Of a DNA stretch of 64,000 nucleotides, positions 44,101-54,307 are shown piece by piece. The notes under the pieces were generated by a model. The model was not told the DNA's origin, did no database searches, and saw nothing but the letters and a program-made list of their open reading frames with translations. How positions within the stretch are numbered: the first letter of the stretch is position 1; each line of letters begins with the position of its first letter. The stretch is from Nemertoderma westbladi (taxonomy: Eukaryota; Xenacoelomorpha; Nemertodermatida; Nemertodermatidae). The stretch spans positions 1 through 64,000 of the forward strand of contig JAUCBJ010005016.1 of the NCBI GenBank assembly GCA_032718475.1, read 5' to 3'. Both the position numbers and the translations under genes were made by a program.

Positions 44101-46270
44101 GACACAGTTAGGCAACCTCATACTCACTGGTACCGGTACACGACACAATTAGGCAACCTCATACTCACCCGATACCGGTACACAACACAGTTAGGCAACC
44201 TCATACTCACCCGGTACCGGTACACTCACAGTTAGGCAACCTCATACTCACCCGGTACCGGTACACGACACAGTTAGGCAACCTCATACTCACCCGGTAC
44301 CGGTACACAACACAGTTAGGCAACCTCATACTCACCCGGTACCGGTACACAACACAGTTAGGCAACCTCATACTCACCCGGTACCGGTACACAACACAGT
44401 TAGGCAACACCATACTCACCCGGTACCGGTACCGGTACACGACACAGTTAGGCAACCTCATACTCACTGGTACCGGTACACGACACAATTAGACAACCTC
44501 ATACTCACCCGGTACCGGTACACAACACAGTTAGGCAACCTCATACTCACCCGGTACCGGTACACGACACAGTTAGGCAACCTCATACTCACTGGTACCG
44601 GTACACGACACAGTTAGGCAACCTCATACACACCCGGTACCGGTACACAACACAGTTAGGCAACCTCATCCTCACCAGTACCGGTACACGACACAGTTAG
44701 GCAACCTCATACTCACCCGGTACCGGTACACAACACAGTTAGGCAACCTCATACTCACTGGTACCGGTACACGACACAGTTAGGCAACCTCATACTCACC
44801 CGGTACCGGTACACAACACAGTTAGGCAACCTCGCACTCACCGGTACCGGTACACATCACAGTTAGGCAACCTCATCCTCACCAGTACCGGTACACGACA
44901 CAGTTAGGCAACCTCATACTCACCCGGTACCGGTACACGACACAGTTAGGCAACCTCATACTCACTGGTACCGGTACACGACACAGTTAGGCAACCTCAT
45001 ACACACCCGGTACCGGTACACAACACAGTTAGGCAACCTCATCCTCACCAGTACCGGTACACGACACAGTTAGGCAACCTCATACTCACCCGGTACCGGT
45101 ACACAACACAGTTAGGCAACCTCATACTCACCCGGTACCGGTACACGACACAGTTAGGCAACCTCATACTCACCCGGTACCGGTACACAACACAGTTAGG
45201 CAACCTCATACTCACTGGTACCGGTACACGACACAGTTAGGCAACCTCATACTCACCCGGTACCGGTACACAACACAGTTAGGCAACCTCATCCTCACCA
45301 GTACCGGTACACGACACAGTTAGGCAACCTCATACTCACCCGGTACCGGTACACGACACAGTTAGGCAACCTCATACTCACTGGTACCGGTACACGACAC
45401 AGTTAGGCAACCCCATACACACCCGGTACCGGTACACAACACAGTTAGGCAACCTCATCCTCACCAGTACCGGTACACGACACAGTTAGGCAACCTCATA
45501 CTCACCCGGTACCGGTACACGACACAGTTAGGCAACTTCATACTCACTGGTACCGGTACACGACACAGTTAGGCAACCTCATACTCACCCGGTACCGGTA
45601 CACAACACAGTTAGGCAACCTCATCCTCACCAGTACCGGTACACGACACAGTTAGGCAACCTCATACTCACCCGGTACCGGTACACGACACAGTTAGGCA
45701 ACCTCATACTCACTGGTACCGGTACACGACACAGTTAGGCAACCCCATACACACCCGGTACCGGTACACAACACAGTTAGGCAACCTCATACTCACCAGT
45801 ACCGGTACACGACACAGTTAGGCAACCTCATACTCACCCGGTACCGGTACACAACATAGTTAGGCAACCTCATACTCACCGGTACCGGTACACGACACAG
45901 TTATGCAACCTCATACTCACTGGTACCGGTACACAACACAGTTAGGCAACCTCATACTCACCGGTACCGGTACACGACACATTTAGGCAACCTCATGCTC
46001 ACACGGTACCTGTACACGACACAGTTAGGCAACCTCATGCTCACACGGTACCGGTACACGACACAGTTAGGCAACCTCATACTCACCGGTACCGGTACAC
46101 GACATAGTTAGGCAACCTCATACTCACCCGGTACCGGTACACGACATAGTTAGGCAACCTCATACTCACCGGTACCGGTACACGACACATTTAGGCAACC
46201 TCATACTCACCCGGTACCGGTACACAACACATTTAGGCAACCTCATACTCACCGGTACCGGTACACGACA
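41190..46270. repeat. 42-bp minisatellite, about 5.1 kb
   Basis: Around 120 copies of a 42-base unit containing CAGTTAGGCAACCTCATACT and CACCCGGTACCGGTACACGAC. Because 42 is a multiple of three and the unit lacks stops on the minus strand, long repeat ORFs arise with the period MRLPNCVVYRYRVS (14 residues). Variants are ordered: the 41.2-42.7 kb part is homogeneous, while variants with CACTGGTACC, CACCAGTACC and ACACACCCGG alternate regularly from 42.7 kb on. Higher-order blocks are visible near 44.6-45.8 kb. Each unit carries GGTACCGGTAC, a short palindrome. Confidence 0.95.
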
Positions 46271-46604
46271 CCAAAGGAACACTGAAATTGTTCTTATAAT
46301 TTAATTATCATTTATAATATGTTACTTAGAACGAAGTTAAATGAGCCGTATTAATAATGTGCAGTTTGTAGGCATACTCACCCGGTAGCGGTGCAGTTTG
46401 TAGGACGCCAGTGATTCCTTTTTGTGTTCCATTATCGGGCTGCTTCGGAGACGGAACAATCTATCCTGGAATCGCTTCCGAATTTACATTGAGTATAAAG
46501 ATGATGAAGGATGGTAGGGATTTAAGGAACCGATATAATTTTGTTACTATATTTCTGCGTAGAGTTTCTACGAGTTATATTGTGATGGTGGATTTTACTT
46601 GTAC

Positions 46605-47237
46605 TAGGTCGAGCGAACTCGGACAGTGGAAATGAGATCCTTCCAGGCTTCCCGATTCTCCATAGTTGTCGCAATTTCGTTTCTCCCAAGTTCAGTATCC
46701 CTTTCAAGTTGATCTATATATGTTATAGCCGGTCGTCCACGGGTAGGATTTCCATGAGTTGGTTCCCAGAAAAGTAGATCTGGTATGACCTCGTCTTTAC
46801 TTCGCCAGCAGTGCCCACTGAATCTTAATCTGCGTTCACGGAGGGTGGTTGATACAGGTGGTATTGTACCATAAAGCTCGGCGTTTCTCATGCTGTCGTC
46901 TCCAGCTGATGTTTAGGGCTGCCCTTAGTAGTCTTGTGTAGCAACCATCAATTCGTTGTTCAAGTGATTTAGTCAGTGTCCAGGTCTCACCCCCGTATAA
47001 AAATACACTTTCCACTGTGGCTCGAAAGAACTTAGTCTTCAGGTGCCTGGAGAGTTCTGATTTCCAGATGGTATCCATTTTTGATAGAGCTACCCAAGCC
47101 TTTGCTTTCCTAACTTCTATGTCCTTTTTGCTACTCTCTATCCATGATACAAGGTACTGGAAGTCATCGACCTTTCTTTGTTTCGTAATGTCACAATTTT
47201 GGAATAAAACTCCATTCGTACTTGTTGCCAAGTACAC
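46605..47237 (-). mobile_element. RTE-like LINE fragment (family B)
   Basis: The reverse transcriptase C-terminus in two frames. 47237-46836 has KVDDFQYLVSWIESSKKDIE and FLYGGETWTLTK; 46891-46604 has LRERRLRFSGHCWRSKDEV and IATTMENREAWKDLI. It ends at the plus-strand string ACTAGGTCGAGCGAACTCGG. The tip at 24165-24245 is from the same family. It has no catalytic core and is frameshifted. Confidence 0.75.
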
Positions 47238-48200
47238 TGTAAAGTGCTACTTTACTCACAGGTATGTAAAGAGTTATGACACCTGTTTATGGATGTGAGT
47301 CTGGAAATGTTAGGAAATTTCCTAGACATTTTTCTGGAAATTTCCTATTTTATTAATTTATTATATAAAATTTACTTTTGATAGTAAATATTTACAGAAA
47401 TATCCTCTTATTAATTGTATAAAATAATAATAAGATTTGAACTAAAATTGTGATAGTGACTTATCAATAGGGGGGTGGGGGGGGGGGGGGGGGAATCTGG
47501 ATGCAAAACCTGCCTCACAGGTTACAGTTTTATTTTTTAGAGTAATCAGCTGTAATTTGCTTCGAATTTCCCCTGGAGAGTGATGCATTTTTATTGCGTC
47601 CAGTCCCCCCCCCCCCCCCCCCCCCCCCATCTGAGGAAATCACAAGTCGGGTAAACACTAGAAACAATAGATTCTTACTTCAAATGTGTTGAAGTGGTTC
47701 GGGTTCTTAGATCTTTCTCGGAAATACGGGTGGAGTATACTTTTCCGGAAATTTTCTTGGAAGAACATTTCCGGAAAACCCACATCCCTAGACCTGTTTC
47801 TATTTTACTGGGTAATACAAAGGAAATATGGATGGAATGCAAAGAAGCACAATGTAGTAAATAGATAAATGGTTCACTATTTACTAATAGTTATTTTGTA
47901 TTATGTTTTTAAGTTAAAGTTGTCTGGGTTATATTGTTATGAATATTTAACTATATAACTATAAATATATAGTTATTTTTTGCATTCCAACAACTGTCTA
48001 CAAAGAATAGTTATTTACTTTACAATAACACAGTTGGTTTTCTCCCGAATGCCTATTCAATGTAAATTCTTCGTTATTCTTCCTTTTTAACATGATCTCC
48101 TTGTGTGTCACCATCAAATTGAAATTAACTTTATATCGGCTAATAAATCAATAATATTTTGATTTTCATATATTCTTCACTATGTAATTAATAACTATTT
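47238..48200. other. No gene seen; contains a G/C-bounded element
   Basis: Apart from the element at 47470-47628 and scattered AT-rich repeats, nothing is recognised. Confidence 0.4.
47470..47628 (-). mobile_element. Short element bounded by a G tract and a C tract, copy 1
   Basis: A G tract (about 47465-47493) and a C tract (about 47606-47628) enclose about 110 bases. Read on the minus strand the interior has GCATCACTCTCCA, AGCTGATTACTCTAAAAAAT and TGTAACCTG. These recur in the same order between a G tract and a C tract at 58208-58492. The tracts act as inverted termini. Confidence 0.65.
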
Positions 48201-48209
48201 TATTTATCG

Positions 48210-49765
48210 CGCTATTTATTACACCTCACTGTGTACTGTCGGCGGTGCTGGTTTGTGTATTACACCTCACTGTGTACTGTCGGCGGTGCTGGTTTGTGTA
48301 TTACACCTCACTGTGTGCTGTCGGCGGTGCTGGTTTATTACACCTCACTGTGTACTGTCGGCGGTGCTGGTTTATTACACCTCACTGTGTGCTGTCGGCG
48401 GTGCTGGTTTGTGTATTACACCTCACTGTGTACTGTCGGCGGTGCTGGTTTGTGTATTACACCTCACTGTGTGCTGTCGGCGGTGCTGGTTTATTACACC
48501 TCACTGTGTACTGTCGGCGGTGCTGGTTTATTACACCTCACTGTGTGCTGTCGGCGGTGCTGGTTTGTGTATTACACCTCACTGTGTACTGTCGGCGGTG
48601 CTGGTTTATTACACCTCACTGTGTGCTGTCGGCGGTGCTGGTTTATTACACCTCACTGTGTATTGTCGGCGGTGCTGGTTTGTGTATTACACCTCACTGT
48701 GTACTGTCGGCGGTGCTGGTTTGTGTATTACACCTCACTGTGTACTGTCGGCGGTGCTGGTTTGTGTATTACACCTCACTGTGTACTGTCGGCGGTGCTG
48801 GTTTGTGTATTACACCTCACTGTGTACTGTCGGCGGTGCTGGTTTGTGTATTACACCTCACTGTGTGCTGTCGGCGGTGCTGGTTTATTACACCTCACTG
48901 TGTGCTGTCGGCGGTGCTGGTTTATTACACCTCACTGTGTGCTGTCGGCGGTGCTGGTTTATTACACCTCACTGTGTACTGTCGGCGGTGCTGGTTTGTG
49001 TATTACACCTCACTGGGAACTGTCGGCGGTGCTGGTTTGTGTATTACACCTCACTGTGTACTGTCGGCGGTGCTGGTTTGTGTATTACACCTCACTGTGT
49101 ACTGTCGGCGGTGCTGGTTTATTACACCTCACTGTGTGCTGTCGGCGGTGCTGGTTTATTACACCTCACTGTGTACTGTCGGCGGTGCTGGTTTATTACA
49201 CCTCACTGTGTGCTGTCGGCGGTGCTGGTTTATTACACCTCACTGTGTACTGTCGGCGGTGCTGGTTTATTACACCTCACTGTGTGCTGTCGGCGGTGCT
49301 GGTTTATTACACCTCACTGTGTACTGTCGGCGGTGCTGGTTTGTGTATTACACCTCACTGTGTACTGTCGGCGGTGCTGGTTTGTTTATTACACCTCACT
49401 GTGTGCTGTCGGCGGTGCTGGTTTATTACACCTCACTGTGTGCTGTCGGCGGTGCTGGTTTATTACACCTCACTGTGTGCTGTCGGCGGTGCTGGTTTAT
49501 TACACCTCACTGTGTACTGTCGGCGGTGCTGGTTTATTACACCTCACTGTGTGCTGTCGGCGGTGCTGGTTTATTACACCTCACTGTGTGCTGTCGGCGG
49601 TGCTGGTTTATTACACCTCACTGTGTACTGTCGGCGGTGCTGGTTTATTACACCTCACTGTGTGCTGTCGGCGGTGCTGGTTTATTACACCTCACTGTGT
49701 GCTGTCGGCGGTGCTGGTTTATTACACCTCACTGTGTACTGTCGGCGGTGCTGGTTTGTGTATTT
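48210..49765 (+). repeat. 37/41-bp minisatellite, about 1.5 kb
   Basis: About 39 copies of a unit containing TTACACCTCACTGTGTACTG and TCGGCGGTGCTGGTTT. Two length classes exist: 41 bases (with GTGT after GGTTT) and 37 bases (without). TGTACTG and TGTGCTG variants alternate in runs. All three forward frames stay open over more than 1.5 kb (515 to 533 codons), which I regard as a by-product of the unit. Confidence 0.95.
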
Positions 49766-50613
49766 CTGGTACTTTTGATACCGTGTTCGATTTCACTTGT
49801 TTACTCTCCGTTGGTTTGTTGTCTGTTTATTTTGCATAGAAAATAATTTCTTTCACTTTCGGATTATATTCCGTTGTATAATTCGGCCCGGTATCTTTAG
49901 CAACAAACTTACTAAATTCTTCCACAAATAGGTGCACTACTAACTGTTAGTAATAATGTTGCATCAAGTACACACAATAGGGTCCCAAGCGAATATGTTG
50001 TATTTTATTCGTTAATTAACTATAAACACGATTAATTTAACTCATTTATATACCGATGGTGTTTTATCATAACCACTTAACACTCAAAAACCAAATTGTT
50101 CAGGGGAGCATTTTTCTACATTCTAACTCCCCTATGGTACCTAAGAGATAATATTTGGTTTCATAAGGTAGATAATAAATCTTTCATGCGGCAAAACACC
50201 ACAATTAGGATTTTTAGTGACATTTAACCAATTTATCGATGTTTTTTTAGGATTTGAGTGGTTATGCAAAATTTTTTCACTTAAATTGTGATTTTTCATA
50301 ACGACATATCTATTAATATGTTAGGCATACGAACAAAACAATCAGTGAAATCTGTCCGAGACAGTCTTTTCATGAACTGCTAACTATCTTTCCTCCTATC
50401 AATCACTTTCGGCTCCATAAAACCTGGACTCCATGACCAATACAGTGCATTGTTTGAACAAACACAATTACCGGTATTCAATTAAATGTCAATTAAAAAT
50501 GTAAAATATTTATTTAATCTGAAATCTGAAAAATCAGTCATGTAAAGAAGTACTTGTAGTAGTTACAATTCGAATTTCCCGCCCATTGATAGTATGTTGA
50601 GTCTGTAAGGGAC

Positions 50614-52160
50614 ATAGATAGATAGATAGATTTATTTATACATTATGTAAAAACAATAACAAATACACCAAACAATGTACCGGTATAAAGGTATTGTCCA
50701 ACATAACATATAGGATTACCCCTAAAGCTTTGCAGCTTATTTCCAAGGGGGTCCTTTATGTTACTTGGTTACAAATACAATATTACACTACGCTAACCTA
50801 AAACCAATATAAAACGTAATTACACTATGTACATGTACAACTTTACCGAGAGCGTGACAATGCCCGACTCAACGATAAAGATGTAATGTACAGAACAATT
50901 TATTATAAAACGTAATTACAGTATAAATAGTAAATAATTAATAAACTAATAACTTACTGTAGGACTATTGTACCTATTTTTACATTGCACACGGAGATGA
51001 GATTTAACTGCAGATTTAAAAGAATGTTGATTATTTAGGTTTTTAATTTCATTAGGCAGAGCGTTCCAATTTTTTATGCCGTTAAAAAAGAAAGTATCAG
51101 ATTCAAAGGATTTACAATTCGGGAGGTAGAAGTTTGAAGCACTAGCTCTGGTACTGTAAGAGTGTGTATCGCGTACTCTGTTGAATTTTTGTTTTAGGTA
51201 ATTGGGACATTTACCATTATACACTTTATGCACATGGTTAAGGCGTAGCTGCTTAACTCTACTATCTAAGTTAAGTAGTCCAGATTCAGAAAAGTCATCT
51301 GGAGTTAGGTGGTGCCTAGGTTTGTAGTCTTTAATAAATCGTACTACTTTATTCTGAGCTACTTGTAATTTACATTTAAGCTGTTTGGTTAAGCCTTCAT
51401 ACCAAGAAGAGCACGCATAGTCCATGTGACACTGTATTAAAGAAGAGCAAAGTAACTTGCGGGAGTCGGTGTTTAAACTATTTTTATTTCTGTATAGAAA
51501 CCTAAGCCTACTGTTAACTTTCGAGAAAATATTTTTCACTGTACTTTCTCCTGATAAGCAGTTATCCAATGTGGCGCCTAAATATTTAACTTCCTTTTTA
51601 TTTTCAATCTTATGTCCATTACTAGTGACTTCAAACTTAGTTACCTTCTTTAACTTTCTTTTGGAACCAAACAAAATACTTTCAGTTTTACAGTAGTGAA
51701 TGGATAGCTTATTATCAACCAACCACTCATTACAGGATTCTAGAACTGCACTTAACTTTTGGGAAATATGGATAGGATCTTTATGAGAGAAAATAAGAGC
51801 ACTGTCGTCGGCATATAAAATGAGTTTAAAATCGGGATCTATACTACTTATCATATCATTTACATAGCATACAAAAAGCAGAGGACCTAATATACTACCT
51901 TGCGGTACACCACAGGTAATCTCTTGTACAGTAGACAGCGATTTGCTAATGACTACAGTTTGACCTCTGTCTGACAGGTAGGACTTGAACCAGTCTATAG
52001 AACCTACACCCATCAGGCCTAACTTACCAAGCAGAATTTCGTGATCTACAGTATCGAAAGCCTTTTGTAGGTCCAACATTACCATACCAGTATATAAACC
52101 CTTTGCGTTATTACATCTAATTGTATCAGTTAAGTCAGGACGACTTTCAATCACCATCTC
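50614..52160 (-). mobile_element. CR1/L2-like LINE (family D) inserted in the Academ-like element
   Basis: A minus-strand LINE, 5' truncated within the reverse transcriptase. The 3' end is a TCTATCTATCTA tail (plus-strand ATAGATAGATAG at 50614). The 3' UTR includes ATTGTTTTTACATAATGTAT and AAATAAAT. It lies between the left terminal sequence and the left 1-kb inverted repeat of the transposon. Confidence 0.8.
50946..52157 (-). CDS. LINE D reverse transcriptase, N-terminally truncated
   Basis: A 403-codon uninterrupted frame with MVMLDLQKAFDTVDHEILLG (motif A), GVPQGSILGPLLFVCYVNDM, LILYADDSALIF (catalytic YADD), VKYLGATLDN, and the C-terminal FFNGIKNWNALPNEIKNLN typical of CR1/L2 elements. 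Fingers and endonuclease are missing. No frameshifts, so the insertion is fairly young and the host transposon older. Confidence 0.85.
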   Translation of the reverse strand: MVIESRPDLTDTIRCNNAKGLYTGMVMLDLQKAFDTVDHEILLGKLGLMGVGSIDWFKSYLSDRGQTVVISKSLSTVQEITCGVPQGSILGPLLFVCYVNDMISSIDPDFKLILYADDSALIFSHKDPIHISQKLSAVLESCNEWLVDNKLSIHYCKTESILFGSKRKLKKVTKFEVTSNGHKIENKKEVKYLGATLDNCLSGESTVKNIFSKVNSRLRFLYRNKNSLNTDSRKLLCSSLIQCHMDYACSSWYEGLTKQLKCKLQVAQNKVVRFIKDYKPRHHLTPDDFSESGLLNLDSRVKQLRLNHVHKVYNGKCPNYLKQKFNRVRDTHSYSTRASASNFYLPNCKSFESDTFFFNGIKNWNALPNEIKNLNNQHSFKSAVKSHLRVQCKNRYNSPTVSY

Positions 52161-52304
52161 CTTATCTGTAATGATGGGCTATGGGTTTAAGTGGTTATGA
52201 AAAAAAAGCCGTTTCCCTTGACTTAATGTAAAATTGGCATTTAAGTGGGTATGCAATTTTCTGAAATGCGCTGTAACTCAAGCACACGCAACAACTAGGC
52301 TCTA

Positions 52305-53367
52305 ATAGTCTACCTGCCAACTCCCGAAAATTAAGTTTAGATGGCATTTTTTGTTAATGGTTGGCATCCACCTGATTTTTGTACTTCAAGACATGGCGAA
52401 TCCGGCTAGGCCGGATGCCACCTCTGCATTTCTGATTTAATGCCTTTTTTTGGGCTTCAAAGTTTTTTGCTCAAAAATGGGTTTTTTCGATTTTAGGATA
52501 CAAGTTCATGGTGAATGTTAGTAAATCTCGTCTCTTAACCAGTGTGTTTATTGAAAGTTAATCAAAATGCATCAATGTTGTCCTGAAACAGCAGTTATAA
52601 ACACTTTGGTGAAGGAAAAAATTTCCGAAATTCCCTTCCATTCTTCCAAACTGGCCTAGTTACCGCCTTAGCAACAGATTTATGAAATTTAATTTAATAA
52701 TTGCTTTCTCTCACGTGTCCTTTTCCTGATAAAATCAACAAACTGTTTTTAAAATTAAAAAACCTATCACACAACTTAAATAACACCCTGGGAACACATC
52801 AAGGGTATTATAATATCAAATAGCATCCAATGTCGCAGACACGAGCCCATTATTTGGACCTGAGTAATTTTCAGAAGTATCAAAATATTAAGTTTAAGTA
52901 GAGAATTCGCGTACCTTTACTCAAATATTTGCTCCCATATTTGTAATTATTTAAAAATATCTCTACAGCTAAGTATCATGTTGATACTTCCCGTCATATT
53001 GTACACATTCGGGTGACATTTACAGTCCAGGTTACCATAGCAACAGACCAAATAAGACAATTTAATAAGAATTTAATTTACCAATAATGCAATTACCAAT
53101 TATAATACCAAAAATTACCAATAATGCAGTTTTACTCAGTTATACCTTTCCAGAGTTTTGGGAGATTAAATGTGAAACACGTCGCATAGCTATAACCTTC
53201 GATTGTTAATCAACATCCTGTTGTGTCTTTGGGAAATAATTGTTTAATACAAATATGAATTTTGAAGTATCTCTGGCGTTTATCGATCGAGAACTACAGT
53301 TAATAATCCGTACCGTTACCTCCAATTTATCTATTTAAGAAATTTGATCATAGGCGTTTAAACTATG
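52305..53367. repeat. Left long inverted repeat of the Academ-like transposon
   Basis: It matches 59407-60436 on the opposite strand over about 1 kb with only scattered differences. The shared string near the outer end is AGTCTACCTGCCAACTCCCG. Two GGCTAGGCCGGATGCCACC-type palindromic strings lie inside. Such high arm identity suggests recent activity or gene conversion. Confidence 0.95.
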
Positions 53368-53372
53368 AATCC

Positions 53373-53792
53373 TTATTCGATCTCTGTTATATTAATTTGT
53401 CCAATGGGATTGCAGCATCCTGTCCTTTCACAATTGCATGCCGGAAGGCAGACTTGGCCAAGTTTATAACAACTGCATCGAGCAGTGCTACACTTCAGTT
53501 TACAACTACAATAAACAAGCTCCACACAAGCTTTCGGGACTGGCTGCAGTCGAGTCCAAGTAATCTTCATTACTCCAGATGCCATCTTCCAACCACCACA
53601 TAATAAATGGTCTTCCGAAGCCGAGTTGGTGTTCAGCCAAATCTTTGTTTGATGATTGGCCCTTATATAATGCAGTTCAAGTGCGTCTTTAGTGGGTGGT
53701 AACATTTCCAAACCTTTACCCTTTGTAAATAAGCGGAGTCTTATAGAATCGATATCGGTTCTAGGTTCACATAGTACTCCTCCACCATACAT
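53373..53792 (-). pseudogene. Transposase C-terminus with CXC (tesmin/TSO1-like) cysteine-rich domain
   Basis: The frame contains CVELVYCSCKLKCSTARCSC, then CLPACNCERTGCCNP, a CXC-type zinc-binding array that may bind DNA at the transposon ends. Upstream, LELHYIRANHQTKIWL and WKMASGVMKITW are the usual lead-in in this transposase family. It overlaps the nuclease ORF (53767) in another frame, so a frameshift separates them. Confidence 0.75.
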
Positions 53793-54279
53793 CTACCTCT
53801 ATAAACGGACCATCTCGACCAATTCCAGCGAGCATAGTTGGATATTTGCAAAACAAATTAAACCATGACTTCTTGCTGATGCGGTTAAATGACGAGATTG
53901 TATCACAGCCTGTGAAAGCGTGGAACCCTAGGATATTGAATAAAATATTGCTATCCAATTTTCTTGCAATCCTATGTATTGGAATATATTTCCACTGTTT
54001 TGACACAGTTGAAATCATCCATAACTCTAAGCTAATGCTTGAAAAATGGTGAAGTAGCAGAACTAACACATCGGTGTCACGACAATATACAACAATTCGT
54101 TTATATATTCCCAGTTTAACAGCGTCTGTAATGTGAGCAATGAGACGGGTATCTGCCTCTTCATCATCTATACCTAAGGTTTCAACACTGCGAGTGCTTG
54201 ATTTTGCATACACAGGTGCTGGGAATCCACCACCTGCAACTACTTCATAATTTACAGGTAGATTAGCAGCTTCAGTCAA
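53767..54279 (-). pseudogene. XPG/FEN1-like nuclease part of the transposase
   Basis: The frame carries DDEEADTRLIAHITDAVKLG (XPG-I acidic motif), IVVYCRDTDVLVLLLHHF (second acidic motif) and GFHAFTGCDTISSFNRISKK, equivalent to the GCD..xG.G helix-hairpin-helix of flap endonucleases. XPG-N appears at the end of the previous ORF as LVFDRYIEQSMKLSTRIKR. The catalytic acidic residues are kept, but frameshifts at both ends (near 54290 and 53780) make the copy defective. Confidence 0.75.
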
Positions 54280-54307
54280 AACTTGTTCAGAAATGAAATG
54301 AGCTAAG

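Noticed and set aside
41165-44488. Series of minus-strand ORFs with 14-residue repeats
   Set aside because: They follow the 42-bp minisatellite unit, break wherever a unit has an indel, and have no flanking gene signals.
48231-49846. Three ORFs of more than 500 codons
   Set aside because: The same peptide units rotate between frames because the minisatellite unit is 37 or 41 bases; no evidence for a real start or conserved frame.
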